64,000 bases of DNA from the NCBI GenBank assembly GCA_038380435.1, contig JAWZYU010000011.1, forward strand, positions 75,141,501 through 75,205,500, given 5' to 3'. The DNA is from Ryuthela nishihirai. Taxonomy: Eukaryota > Arthropoda > Arachnida > Araneae > Heptathelidae. Below the pieces are notes generated by a model that saw only the letters and a list, made by a program, of their open reading frames with translations, was not told the origin of the DNA and made no database searches. Shown here piece after piece: positions 1 through 11,301 of this stretch (the first letter of the stretch is position 1; each line of letters opens with the position of its first letter). Made by a program: the position numbers and the translations under genes.

Positions 1-587
1 TGGGGGATTTTTTTGGAAATAATTTAGTAAGACAAGAATTCCACCTACTCACGTCGTCATTATGTTTAATCGGATTTTTTCGGATCCGATGAAACACAAT
101 CACAATGAAAATGACACGTGACATCAGAAAAATAAACGGAAAACTCTTCTAGAAATACTGAATGCGACTGTTATTTCTAGGTAATCTAATTACCTTAATA
201 TCAATACCTGGAAAATCCTCAGTAATTTTTTTCAAGAGAAAGAAGGTAATGCACATTAGCAGAGCTAGGGGTGATTTCCCACCTTCGATTTCTATGAATG
301 CTGAAATCTTATATTCTGCCTTAAAAGTCTAGCATGATTAGGAAGTAAAAATATCTCCTAGAAGGTAACATTTTCTTTCAACTTGCAAGCGGTAACCTAT
401 AATGTTAGATGAGTTACATAAAGAGTTTTTATTATTTCGATTTCAGATTTTAAAGCTGAAACATTTCCTTCCTCATGGAGTAATTTCTGACAGAGCCCAT
501 GGGCCAAATGCGCATTCGTATGCAGTATACTAGTTTTATAGCTTTACTTTGGCACTGATAAAACAATATGTGTACAAGAACGAAGCG
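1..587. other. Unassigned AT-rich sequence
   Basis: No gene, tRNA or element that I recognise in this stretch; reading frames on both strands are short and featureless. Confidence 0.5.
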
Positions 588-923
588 TAGGTTGGCTTAG
601 TCAGTGCACGGTGTTCGGGTTCAAGTCCAACTGGTGCGGCATTGAGGTTCATCTTCGCCATCCTACATTCGACCCTTGATGAGAAAGATGACACGGGATT
701 GAAAAGGTCGCTGTCCGTCGGATGGGATGTTAAGCGTGTGAGGGGAGCCATAATCTGTGCATGTTGAAGAATGCTCTGATGGCATTGACGATAGGCCTCC
801 ATCTGTCAACTAAGAGTTGAACAGTGGATCCTCTTCCTCGATCTTCTCGAGGTCCTTATGACATGTTTATTTAGCCCAATGTGTGCAAAAACTGCAACTC
901 AGAGGTAAAACAACCCAACCCTA
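588..923 (+). repeat. tRNA-derived SINE, diverged full-length copy
   Basis: The left end carries a degraded tRNA-like promoter (box A-like GGCTTAGTCAG, box B-like GGTTCAAGTCC). It is followed by the body shared by all SINEs of this window: a block near CCGTCGGATGGG, a block near AGAACACGCTGGATGGCC, and a 3' end close to GAGGTAAAACAACCCAACC. It is more diverged than the copies at 27.4 and 41.7 kb. It is joined directly, head to tail, to the next copy. Confidence 0.8.
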
Positions 924-1105
924 GGGGCGGGGATGGCTCAATAGGTTGCGCGCCAGGCTCGTAATCTGTAGTTCACAGGTTCGAGTCCCAGCTGGGTCAG
1001 CGTTGAGATTTATCTCCGCAAAATTTCCCGCCCTGCCCACGGTCAGTAGGGGACACCGCTGTGATTGGAAAGGCCGCCGTCCGTCGGATGGGGCGTTAAG
1101 CCATG
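924..1105 (+). repeat. tRNA-derived SINE, 5' half only
   Basis: The tRNA-like head is well preserved (GGCTCAATAGG, then GGTTCGAGTCCCAGC) and the body runs to the GGGGCGTTAAGCC block. It then stops at the arm of a foldback MITE, so the 3' half is missing. Its position right after the SINE at 588-923 makes a tandem pair. Confidence 0.85.
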
Positions 1106-1106
1106 G

Positions 1107-1241
1107 AAATTAGTGATCTGGCAACCTTCGTGTCACGTGACACGAAGGTTGCCAGATCACTAATTTCTAAAAAAACGTTGCCAGATATTTTTTCTGAATT
1201 CTGTAATTAACTATAGTGTTCGGATACATTTTTCAATGACT
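1107..1241. mobile_element. Foldback MITE, left arm truncated
   Basis: It contains the CACGTG centre with part of the left arm (AAATTAGTGATCTGGCAACC) and the whole right arm. The right end is degraded (TCAATGACTATA in place of GAGCGACTGTA). The left arm is cut where SINE sequence begins. Confidence 0.8.
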
Positions 1242-2528
1242 ATACCAGCTGTTGTAACTGATGACTCCGAAACGAGGCTACCCTGTGGACGTTCACAGAC
1301 TGCAGCTGGGTTAATCTCATTGCTGAAAGCTGAAACTGGTTAATCTCATTGTTGAAAGCACTGGCCAACAATAGTTGCACGTATTGCGAGCATTATCATC
1401 ACTGAAAATATTCTCCACTCTATCTGCGAACGTAATCATTTGCATATATCACTGCTCTTATTCGTACCAATGATTTCACTCTGCATATTCAAAGACTCAC
1501 ATGTTTATTCTTTGTGCAAATCCGACCGTTCCTGCTGGTTGGGGCAATTTCAATGTCGAGCAGTGTACATTGGGCTGTTATGTGTGCTGACCTGGGACAG
1601 CTAAATCCTGATTTTAGAAAGGAACAAACTTTTAGTATTGATCGCTGAAAATGGAAATGGCTATAGAAAATGGAAATGCCATCATACAACAAAATTAAAG
1701 ATTTCAGTCAAATATATCTAAATTTCAATTTTCATCAATATTGTTCGCGGTATAAAAAGTGGGATGAAAGTTGGAATATTTAAAAACTACAATGCCAGTC
1801 AAACATATATATTTGTCTCAGAAATTGAAACTTAAATAATATGTATTATTTCATATCATTTTAATAATACCTTTAACGGAATAAAATTCTGTTTCAGAAG
1901 GTTGTGTGAATAATTCTTTCAATATTCGTCAGTTTTTTATGTTTAGTAAGAGTATAGTATTGTCATTATTTAAGCATTCCAACTCCCATAACTCTTTAAA
2001 TACTGACAGAATATTTCTGAAATTGGGGTTTTTAGATTTAATGTGCATTTTCAAATTATTTTAAAAAACATTTCAGAATAAAAAGCTTAGTTTAGAAGTT
2101 ACATAGCACGAAATTTGACAGCCCAACTGTAAATTATCATTTTGTCTTCATCAGTTCATCCAAAATTTAGTGAAGAGCCGCAAAAACGTTCTTTACTTTA
2201 AAACGAAAATATTAAATATATAATGATAATTATAATGAGTAATGAATTGTGGGGGGAAAACTATTTTTAAGGAATCAAGAAGATATTTTAATTAAAAAAC
2301 AAAAATATGAATATTTAAGTGAATAATATGAATCCAGAAAAATTTTTCACTTAAAAATGCTTGGTCACAAAAATTGTAAGAATTGAGCCAGATTTAGTAT
2401 ATTGATTATTTGCTTTATGAGCCGCAAGTTTTTTTTCCAAATGAGCGGCCGGTTGATCAGGAGTGGTCTAGACGGGAACCTGTTAATATACAAGGTGTAC
2501 CACTTAAAAGGTAACCCAATACTTTGTA
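1242..2528. other. Unassigned AT-rich sequence
   Basis: The only structure seen is an imperfect tandem pair of about 24 bp (GGTTAATCTCATTG repeated) near 1308-1360. Nothing else recognisable. Confidence 0.5.
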
Positions 2529-2743
2529 CAGTCGCTCAAAAAAGTATCCGAACACTATGGTTGATTACAGAATTCAGAAAAAATATCTGGCAACGATTAT
2601 TTTTAGCAATTGGTGATCTGACAACCTTCATGTCACGTGACACGAAGGTTGCCAGATCACTAATTTCTAAAAAAATCGCTGACAGATATTTTTTCTGAAT
2701 TCTGTAATCGACCATATATTTCGGATACTTTTTTGAGCGACTG
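2529..2743. mobile_element. Foldback MITE, complete (Tc1/mariner-type ends)
   Basis: Starts CAGTCGCTCAAAAAAGT and ends with its inverse, AAAAAAGT...GAGCGACTG read backwards, with TA on both sides (2527-2528 and 2744-2745). The whole 215 bp is close to one perfect palindrome centred on CACGTG at 2634-2639. There is no coding capacity. TA duplication and a CAGT start are typical of Tc1/mariner ends, so it was presumably moved by a Tc1-like transposase in trans. No element in the window has matching ends plus a transposase. Confidence 0.9.
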
Positions 2744-2745
2744 TA

Positions 2746-2821
2746 GGTGGTCATATTATTTTGATACTAGATCGTGTGGGCTCACTCACGGAAATATTGA
2801 GCGTGTGCAGTTACCGTTTTA
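2746..2821. repeat. MITE-linked module (GGTGGTCATATTATT...)
   Basis: Begins directly after the TA of the MITE at 2529-2743. The same module follows a MITE end in the same way at 45845 and 51328. It ends inside the GAGCGTGTGCAGTTACCG block, after which unrelated sequence follows. Confidence 0.7.
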
Positions 2822-4297
2822 TTATTCAAATAGCTCTGCTCTTTGGATTGCGATTTAAACGATCCACTCTGTAGAATGAAATTACGAAGAGTAAATCATA
2901 AATTCTGAATGAAAACTTTAAATATATTTCATCGTTGATGATAGGAAAATATCCATTTGCATTTTTTTCCCTTTAGCCTTAGAATTTGTAACATAGGAAA
3001 CTTCGATTTTTTTATTCTCATTTAATAAGAAATTCTTGAAGTCTCTAAAAAAATTGGTCGTTACGTTTCTGAAAAAGATCGCATGAGCTGAAATCGGTTA
3101 TTTTAGTTCTAATTTTCTCATAAGGAATAACGATAAAATGGGTAGTTACGGTACAAGTCCCATAATCGATTTTTTTTATATTCCTGCTACTCTATGATTA
3201 ATGCCATTTTTATTAATGTATTATGAATGTGCAATTTTTGAAACATATATGTATGCCATTCGTGAAGACAATTCATATTTCATAAGAAGTCGTTTAATGA
3301 AAAAGAAAAAATTGAAGTCATTATCATAGAGTAATGCGCGACGAGTGGAAGAGAAAAAAGAGGAGACAGCCACGAGTCAGAGATAGACAAAATGCCAGCT
3401 CAGTTCACCTACAGACATTTCGACACCTTCACTTGGAATTTAATGTAAACGTTCAATATCATGTGCGATCAATATTTTCATACCGTTTCATCACATCCAA
3501 TTTTTGTCCCTATTCAATTGTTTTCCTGCTTTCCTTAGCTTCGTCGCTATTTCTTTCCCTTCCAGCACCCTTCTCTTCTGTATCACTCGTTTTCATCCGC
3601 TGAATGATTTACAAATACAGCAGAACGTGCGAAATTGAGAGAGATGATTGTCTATGCTAATACAAAGTCTGATGCATATCAGTTCCAGCAGAAGGAAAAG
3701 CAAAGTCTAATGCGATGTGTAACTTCCCATCCTTGTAGAATGCCCGAGGTTCATTCGACACACGGTCATCGCATGAGAATTGCATTAAAGCGATATTGCT
3801 ATTTGGAAAGTTTTCCCTGTATGTGAATCGCATTTTTCGGGGGATATCTGTATGGCTCTGTAAATATTTTCTTTTTATATTCTTTAGCTACAAATGATTG
3901 TAGAAACTTTCCGAACGTTTTCTGATAATATGAAAAAAGAATTACTTATATTATGTACGAATCTTTAACATGACGAATTTCCCGCTTTGATTTATATTTC
4001 TACCCAATGAAGGTCGAAAGGGTGAAAAAGATACCGTAAAAATTAAAAAGGCAAAGTGATAAATTTTTTCGAATTTCGAAAATTTCGAAAGTTTTCATTA
4101 ATCAATATCGCAATAGCTATCAGCCTTTTTTTCCTATTTTAAACCATATAGTACCTTTTCGTGGGCGATGTCCATTTGACATGTATTTGCCATCACAAGT
4201 TGAGAATTATCACTTATGTTACTAATTTAATGAAAACATTTGTGATGTTCAGGTGGAAAAAAGAAAATAAGAGATTTAGTGATGAATACTGAATGTT
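2822..4297. other. Unassigned sequence
   Basis: AT-rich with several short open frames (for example 89 codons at 3334-3603, + strand). None shows a recognisable motif, and composition is like the surroundings. No element identified. Confidence 0.45.
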
Positions 4298-4329
4298 GCT
4301 TTCTGAACCACTCTATAACACTGATAAAA

Positions 4330-4679
4330 AGGCGTAATCTGCAGTTCCCTGGTTTGAGTCTCATCTAGGACAATGTTGAGAGTTAACACCACAAAATCTC
4401 TGCTTTAAGGCAGTAGGGGATACCGATGGGCTTGGAAAGACCGCCGTCTGTCGATTAGGAGTTAAGCCGTGATTCCGTGTGTGGGAGAGAGCCATATCCT
4501 GTACACGCTAAAGAACAAGCTAGATGACCTTGACAGGAGGCTACCATCTGCCTCCTAACAGTTGTGCAGTGGGTTCCGTTCCCTTAACCTTCTCTGAGCC
4601 CTCGGGGTCCCTGTGACCTGGCCATTTAGACCAATGTGTGCAAAAATATTGCCGCTCAGAGGTAAAACAACCCAACCCT
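4330..4679 (+). repeat. tRNA-derived SINE lacking box A
   Basis: The copy starts in the anticodon-like arm (GCGTAATCTGCAG), keeps box B in degraded form (GGTTTGAGTC), and runs to the AAACAACCCAACCCTG end. The first part, with its left flank (4298-4360), is repeated in inverted orientation at 4985-5048. Confidence 0.8.
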
Positions 4680-4898
4680 GATGAAAATGTAATCAAAGAC
4701 AGTTGATTCGCCTCTACCGACTTAGCCAATATGTTACCAGGAAAAAGTTTCATTTGTGTTGGAACTATTAAGAAAAGGGCAAACATGACATATTCTTAAA
4801 GCTTCTCAACCAAAAAAAATCCCATTCTTTATATACGATGACGCATTTGGGTTTGAAGATGAGAGAAATTTCATATGTTCCTGAAAAAGAACAAACCA

Positions 4899-5335
4899 GT
4901 TGGTTTGTTTTATCTCTGAGCGGTACTTTTTTGCACACAATATGCTAAATGACCAGGTCACAAGGACCACGAAGGCTCAGAGAAGACTCGAACCTGGGAA
5001 CTGCAGATTACGCCCCTTTTATCAGTGTTATAGAGTGATTCAGAAAGCGCCATATCGTTCAGGGAGGAGACCCACTGGACAGCTGTTGGGAGACAGACGG
5101 TAGCCTCCCGTCAAGGGCATCCAACATGTTCTTTAACATGCATAGGATAAGGCTCTTCCATACACTGGACCACGCCTTAAAGTCCCATCCGAAGGACGGT
5201 GGTCTTTCCAAACCCATTGGTGTCCCCTACTGACCGTAAATAGAGCAGGGAGTTTTGCGGAGATAAATCTGAATGCTGACCCAACTGGAACTCGAAACTG
5301 CAGATTATGAGCCTGGCGCGCTACCGACTGAGCCA
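4899..5335 (-). repeat. tRNA-derived SINE with internal inverted insert
   Basis: A full-length minus-strand copy, from the TTTTATCTCTGAGCGG end to the tRNA-like head ending CGACTGAGCCAC. Between 4985 and 5048 it holds 64 bp that do not belong in the body: the reverse complement of 4298-4360, which is the head of the neighbouring SINE plus its non-SINE flank. Confidence 0.85.
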
Positions 5336-5483
5336 CGCTGGATGGCCTTGACGGAAGCTACCATCTGTTGTTTAACAGTTTTACAGTGAGTCCCCTTCCT
5401 TCCACCTCCTCTAAGCTTTGGGGTCCTTGTGGCCTGGCCATCGTGAACAAAAAACAAAGCCCCTCAGAGGTAAAACAACTCAT
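5336..5483 (+). repeat. tRNA-derived SINE, 3' part
   Basis: A plus-strand 3' half (from GCTGGATGGCCTTGACGG to GGTAAAACAACTC) abutting the head of the minus-strand SINE, giving a back-to-back inverted pair. Confidence 0.8.
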
Positions 5484-6048
5484 CTGCTATATTTCCAGTC
5501 CCTGCTACTTGTGATATTTTGGGACCACAAAGTCTATCATCGATTGGTTGGGCATCAGAAAGATCATCTGGAAACAAAGGATCTTTAGGCTGCACACTTC
5601 AAAGTAAACAATGTTTACTGTGGGTTGCCTTCATGTGAAAAATCTTTCACTCACGCAATGGTCCTCAGATGTGAGTGTTGGAATTCTTATCACGTGGTAA
5701 GTCATCGCCAACGTATAAGGAGATGATGCCCATTAGTTATTTCGAATTTAATGGCGATCTCGAGGTAAAAGAATTATTGATGTATTATAGTGTAAGGAAA
5801 ACAATACAAAATCCTTGAAATCTGCAAAAGCATCAAAATAAATTTTTTGCGCTTTTCTAGTTTTCGGGGAGTCCTATGTTGGACTGAATATGAATGTGCT
5901 TTCTATCGTCTATTAGAAATCTTTCTTTCTAGGATTGAGATATCGGCTTCAATTCCTCCAGAGTATCAGGGAAATGATGATTAAGTCGCGTGTTGTTTTC
6001 TGCCAGAGTGAGTTAAATGACCGAGTCATCAGAACTATACACTCAATA
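5484..6048. other. Unassigned sequence
   Basis: No recognisable gene or repeat up to the TA target of the mariner-like element. Confidence 0.45.
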
Positions 6049-7656
6049 CAGGGTGGTTTTAATTATACCGACAGTACTCAGAGCGACGTAGAGAAGGATA
6101 TGCTCGACGGATCACAGCGAAAAGTGATGGATACCTTATGAAGGGCATGGGGTAGAGAATTTGCGAATAAAAGAAAAATAGTTAGTGATAGTACCAACAG
6201 GTGGAGTGGGTGCGCTAAAACGTGGTAGAACATGCTAATTTCTTGTGACATCATTGCAGCCAATTACACGTGAGAGTCGCATGAGGTACACTATAAAATG
6301 TGATGTCTTCCCTGTAATCGCTAGAAGGAACCATGGGTATCTGCAACAAGGACCGAGCTTTGTCTGTGAAACTCTTTTATCAAAACGGCAGAAAAATGCC
6401 GCTGCATTACACGAATATCGTCGTCTCAAAGATATAAGGAAAGGACCTTTATCGCTAAGTGGACTGAAGAATATGACACAGAAATTCGAAGAAATAGGCG
6501 AGATGGATGTGGCTCCGGGTAGAGACCGGCGGCCTGTTGCAGAAAGCAATGTGGAAGACGTCGCCCTTACCGTTGAAGAAATCCAGTCGCAATCGGAGAT
6601 ACTCATAATTAATGCGAGACAAGTATCCTGGCAACTGCAACTTCCTTGGCCAACTGTCCGTAAAATTATACGATCCATCCTGAAATGGTATCCTTATAAA
6701 ATTCATAGGGTGCAGCAACTGCAACCACGTGACCCTGAACAGCTCACCAACTTCGCTTTGCGATTTCTGGCGAGGATGCACTTCGACGACATGTGACCTT
6801 CGAAAGGCTTCGCTGAGGAGGCGCATTTTTCCCTACGTGGAGCAATGAATACGCACAACTGCCCAAATATAAGAACCTACACATCCACATGCTGTGCATG
6901 ATGAGCCCCTACACTCCGACTATGTAACTATATGGTGCGGGTTTACCACAAACTTTATAATTGGACCATTTTTCCTTGAGGAGATCTAGCCTCAAGGCCC
7001 CATGAGTCAATAAGTGATTGGACCACGTTACACAGATCTTCTTCGCCGCGAGAATATTCCGGCTTTGCAAGAAAGAAATTGCTTAGACTCCATAACCTTC
7101 ATGCAGGATGGGGCGCCACCCCATATTGCACGTACGGCAACGCAATTGTTGCGTACCATATTTGGTGAAGACAGAATAATTTATCGAACGTTTTCCAATT
7201 CTTGGCCACCACGTTCCCCTGACCTAAATCCATGCGATTTTTGGTTATGGGGTTATTTGAAAAGCCGAGTTTACCAAGGCAATGTTGAATCGCTTGCTGA
7301 ACTGAAGCCAAGAGTAACACAGCATGTTGCAGCCATTCCCCGAGACATGTTTCAATGTGGATCATGCCGTGTTATGTTTCCAGCACATTTTGCATACGAA
7401 TGGCATCGAAAATTTTGCATTTTGCATACTGAGAATCTTGATTTGTAAAATAAAGGTTATGTTTGTTCAATTTGGTATTTCCTTTATTTTAGCACACCCA
7501 CACCACATGGTGGTACTAACACTAACTATTTTTTTATTCGCAAAATATGTACCCCATGTACTTATTAAGGTATCCACCACTTTTCGCTGTGATCCGTTGA
7601 GTAGATCCTTCTCTGCATCACTCTGTGTACTGTCAAGTTTAATTATAACCACCCTG
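6049..7656 (+). mobile_element. Mariner-like transposon with ~170 bp TIRs
   Basis: Both ends match as inverted repeats (CAGGGTGGTTTTAATTATA at the left, its inverse at 7638-7656). Similarity continues for about 170 bp (6049-6222 against about 7485-7656). TA lies on each side (6047-6048, 7657-7658). The 1608 bp element contains one broken transposase gene. Intact TIRs with a dead gene suggest it could only move in trans. Confidence 0.9.
6245..7448 (+). pseudogene. Mariner-like transposase (IS630/Tc1/mariner superfamily), frameshifted
   Basis: Two blocks remain. The first (6245-6796, about 183 codons) is the N-terminal DNA-binding half, matching the helix-turn-helix region of arthropod mariner-like proteins often labelled DUF4817. 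The second (7014-7448) holds the catalytic C-terminal half: MQDGAPPH with the second Asp, then WPPRSPDLNPCDFWLWG with the third Asp. I count 42 residues between these two Asp. The first catalytic block, at about 6803-6850, reads FAEEAHFSLRGAMNTHN where relatives have (S/T)DEAHF, so Asp is replaced by Glu. Stops and a frameshift separate the blocks. Inactive copy; the family call is firm. Confidence 0.85.
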
Positions 7657-7668
7657 TATATCCAAGAG

Positions 7669-7740
7669 CAATGTTTCTAAACATTTTTCCCTTGGGGACA
7701 CGAATTTTTCTCGACACACCTGCGATAAAAATCTTTTTTT
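7669..7740. mobile_element. Possible hAT-like terminal fragment
   Basis: The sequence CAATGTTTCTAAACATTTTT followed by GGGGACACGAATTTTTCTCG resembles the ends of many short hAT elements. I did not find the opposite end or a duplication, so this is tentative. Confidence 0.3.
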
Positions 7741-8337
7741 ATTTCATAGCTTATAATCGGACCATTTTTCGTCGTTCAATTTATTTAAACAAAAGCGCAT
7801 ATTAAACGCAATATTTGGCAAAAAAAACATAATGAAAATATTAAGAAGTACTGAAGTATAAATTGCTAATGTAGTTATTCTTTTTCTTATAATTTTGCGA
7901 CACACTTGGACGTTGGTAGCAACATATTGGTTTGGAATCACTGTTCAAGAAGAATGCAATCATTTCCTTGTTTTCATGTAAATGCTAAAGGTTACTGTTT
8001 TCGTTTAATGGGTTAATTAAACATTTTTTGAGAGAGAGAGAAGATTAAATAGACTGAACCGAAGTCTGAAAATTTTTCAGTCCAATCTGTATTTCGTTTC
8101 ATTTACCTAAAACTCTTTTTTATGCTCAATTCTCATACTTAATTCCTTTGTAGTGGATAGATTTCGTTTTTTTTTATCCTTGTAAACAATTTAATTTCAT
8201 TAATGATCTATTTTTACTGCAATTATTTTCACAGACATTACAAGTAGTTTAAAAATACACTTAAGAGTACAAGGTCAATCGTATTTTTAAATCAGTTATT
8301 CTGAATTGTCTTCTAGGCAAAGTGCGCTCTTTTGTTC
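7741..8337. other. Unassigned AT-rich sequence
   Basis: No recognisable content; one short GA run (GAGAGAGAGA) near 8031-8041. Confidence 0.45.
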
Positions 8338-8629
8338 GGTTGTTTTACCTCTGAGTGGCACATTTTTTGCACACCATGGGCTAAATGGCCAGGTCACATG
8401 AACCCCGAAGACTCAGAGAAGCTTGGGAGAGGGAATCCACTGGAACAGCTGTTGTGAGACAGATGGTAGCCTCCCGTCAAGGCCATCCAGCGTGTTCTTT
8501 AACGTGCACAGGGTATGGCTCTCCCGCACACAGAGCCACGGCTTAACGTTCCATCCGACGGACGGCGGCCTTTCCAAGCCCATCGGTGTCCCCTACTGAC
8601 CGTGGGCAGGGCGGGGAATTTTGCGGAGA
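8338..8629 (-). repeat. tRNA-derived SINE without tRNA-like head
   Basis: Minus-strand body from GGTTGTTTTACCTCTGAG to the TTTTGCGGAGA block; the tRNA-like head expected on the right is absent. Confidence 0.85.
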
Positions 8630-8934
8630 GTAAAGTGCGAGTTAATTAGTATAAAAGAAATGTTGGTGAAAATGATACTAAAACAGAAAAGTATTTTGTA
8701 AATGTGATTTTTTTACGCTGCTTTGGAAATCTCAATACTAAGAAGGAATGGAAGTAGAGATATATAAATCGCAGGAGACAATCGGCTATCGGAGATATTT
8801 GCAAATTGTCATAGTTCCGCAGCGAATGGCCCTGTGACACCCAGTCGAATCGTGGATAAATACAGGTTGCCCATGAGCTCGTATCATAACACGACCGACA
8901 GTAAGGTTAGAGTGCATGGTGAGAAAATATTCGG
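8630..8934. other. Unassigned sequence
   Basis: Nothing recognised between the SINE and the Tc1-like remnant. Confidence 0.4.
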
Positions 8935-9785
8935 AACATGCCTTTGGTGCTCCATGATGTTGCAAAGTGCATTTGGTGCTCCATGATGTTGCACAGTGCA
9001 GTCCAATGTCATGGAGCACCAAATGACATGAAGGACAAGGATGGGACAGCACGCCTCACCCAGGAAGGGAAGATCGCGTGCTCCATAGGAGAGTCATTTG
9101 CGATCCTTCCATCACAGCGACTGTACTGCAGAGTGATTTGAGTACCGCTACGGGTGCTGTGGTCTCCATGCAAAACATTAGACAATTTTCATGATGCAGG
9201 AATGAGGGCGAGACGTGCATTACGGCATCTGCCATTGCAGCGATATCACAGGTCACATCGCCTCCACTGGTATTGAGCAAGGTAGCATTGGACTTCGTAA
9301 TGGAGGAGAGTGTTGTTAACATACGATGTTTCGGCATGCCGAAAGTGTCCCTTCGACGCCGATGCCATGCGTCATTCTTCGCAAGACGTCGGCATCGAAC
9401 GACATGAAGCCTATTCCATTAGCCGCCATAGGACTTCTGTCCGTGGTACAATGGTATGGGACTGGACACTTCTGCTCCATGTTTCTGGCGCACTAACGTT
9501 GAGATGTTACGTCGATGACGTAATTAATCCTGTGGCATGACCCTTCCTTACCACCATGCCTGAACTGATTCTGCAGCAGGACAAAGCCATCCAGCACACT
9601 GCACGTGCAGCGATGGACGGTTTCCGACGTGTGGACATTCTCCCATAGTCTCCATGCTCCTCGGACCTTTCGCCCATTGAGCACGTGCAGGACTTTATGG
9701 ATTGCCACCTTCGCCTGCTCTCACCGAAGGCGAACCTGCTAGAGTTGAGTGCCCATTTGGATGCTCTTTGAAACCATTAACCATC
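8935..9785 (+). pseudogene. Tc1-like transposase remnant
   Basis: Several frames together show a Tc1 order. ARRALRHLPLQRYHRSHRL at about 9210-9270 is the end of the DNA-binding region. RHRTSVRGTMVWDW follows at about 9420-9460, and RCYVDDVINPVA precedes 9540. ILQQDKAIQHTA (about 9567-9603) holds the second catalytic Asp. SSDLSPIEHVQDFM (about 9660-9700) is the third block, with Pro replaced by Ser. The block with the first Asp is not readable. Frames change at least three times and no TIRs were found. An old, dead copy, clearly distinct from the Tc1 element at 25 kb. Confidence 0.75.
8970..9025. repeat. 17 bp perfect inverted repeat with 22 bp loop
   Basis: CATTTGGTGCTCCATGA at 8970-8986 pairs exactly with TCATGGAGCACCAAATG at 9009-9025. 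The left arm is also duplicated in tandem just upstream (8939 onward). Confidence 0.85.
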
Positions 9786-10925
9786 TGATTGATGGATGCC
9801 GAGACATCTCAGGCTTGTATAACAACCCCCCCCCCCACCCCCGAGGTGGGCCTACCATATACTGATGAATCTGCAATAGAAGCAATTACCTTGGGATCTT
9901 ACGTTCCGTTTTTTCATCATTCGCACATCTACCCTCTTAGCTTCCGTTCTGTCAGTTTCGGGCGTATATATCACTTCCTTCGAGGTGCTGCGATTTCGAC
10001 TTTGAGCAATGTAAATATTCGTTTTTACTCTCTTAACAAAAAGAAACATTTTAACACTTATAAAAATATAATTCCATATCTTTAAAGAATTCATTGAATG
10101 CCAAAAAAACCTATTTGTTTGACTTCTAAGTACTTCTTTTTAGTTTATAAGAGTGGATATCTGTTACTGGAAACATTTTCCTCCATAAGAGATTTACATT
10201 ATTCTTCCTTCAGTCATCAAATGGTTGGATTAGATATTGCGAAGATTTGTGTCAGCTCAAAAAGCAGATATTTTTATGCTTTCTCTGCTTTAAGTGCTTT
10301 CATTTCTTTATAACCTTTCCCAAAATTTCTGCTTCTGTTTATTCGATGCATTTTAAATAATGTTGATGAACGATAAAAAAAAAAATCATTGCATCCTCAG
10401 TTTAAAGCTGAATCATATAAACTTCTCATTCAACTGTCAAATATTAACTTTTTTAACTCGACACATTACCAAAGCAACTCTTTCCCATCATTCTTTACAC
10501 AATGCAAGACCATCACCCATTGGGATTTTCTTTTTCAGCTTGCATGCTACACATAAATTCATTCCCTGATAATTCTTTCTGTTACTCAAGAGATTCTTTC
10601 AACTTATCCATTATCACTCTCACCTGATTAAATATTAGTACATGTCTGTGGTAACAATCAACCCTCAGTTCCAGTAGTCATCATATCTACAGTAAATGTC
10701 GCTGAAGAACAACCTACTCTGAGATAATTATTTAGTTATAAGAGTCTAGAGATCTAATCAATATCTAGTAATGTCATAATCATTTCTCTGTTAGAGAAAG
10801 CACAACTGAGCCAGAAAGCTTCCCCAGCGACTGATGATTTAAAGCAATCTCATCCAGACTCTGTTGTTGTGATCCCAGTTTATTCATTCATTCTTCACTT
10901 GGCACTTTTTATTATCACTTTTAGT
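9786..10925. other. Unassigned sequence
   Basis: Contains a C-rich run near 9827-9842. Otherwise AT-rich with small open frames and no recognisable motif. Confidence 0.45.
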
Positions 10926-11301
10926 GTGGGGGAGGGATCAGACGGTAGCGCTCCAGTTCCTAGGTTGTAATCCCAACTGCGCGAACGTTGAGATTTATCT
11001 CCGTAAAACACCCCGCTCTGCTCTCGATCAGTAGAGGACACCGATGGGTTTGGAAAGGCCGCCGTCCGTCGGATGGGACGTTAAGTCGAGGTCCGGTGTA
11101 GGGAGAGCCATATCCTGTGTACGTTAAAGAACACGGTGGATGGCTTTGATGGGAGGTTATCATCTCTCTCCTAACATATGTCCAGTGAGTCCACTTACCG
11201 AACCAACCTTCTCTGAGCCCTAAGAGGTCTTGTGAGCTGGCGATGTAGCCTGCTGTGAAGAAGAAAGCGCCGCTCAACCCCATTTGAAACAACTTAACCC
11301 T
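10926..11301 (+). repeat. tRNA-derived SINE, diverged
   Basis: A plus-strand copy with damaged head (AGACGGTAGCGCTCCAG, box B lost), standard body and an AACAACTTAACCC end. Confidence 0.8.

Noticed and set aside
536..802. 88-codon minus-strand frame
   Set aside because: Lies within the SINE; similar frames arise in other SINE copies (41658-41882, 27602-27820, 28678-28890).
3334..3603. 89-codon Arg-rich frame followed by a hydrophobic stretch
   Set aside because: No start context, homology or neighbour supports it; length is expected by chance.
6049..7656. LTR retrotransposon or old viral copy
   Set aside because: The long end repeats are inverted, not direct, and the gene is a DDE transposase. 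No gag, protease or envelope-like region was seen anywhere in the window.
10098..10569. Two adjacent plus-strand frames of about 70 codons
   Set aside because: Low-complexity AT-rich translation without motifs.
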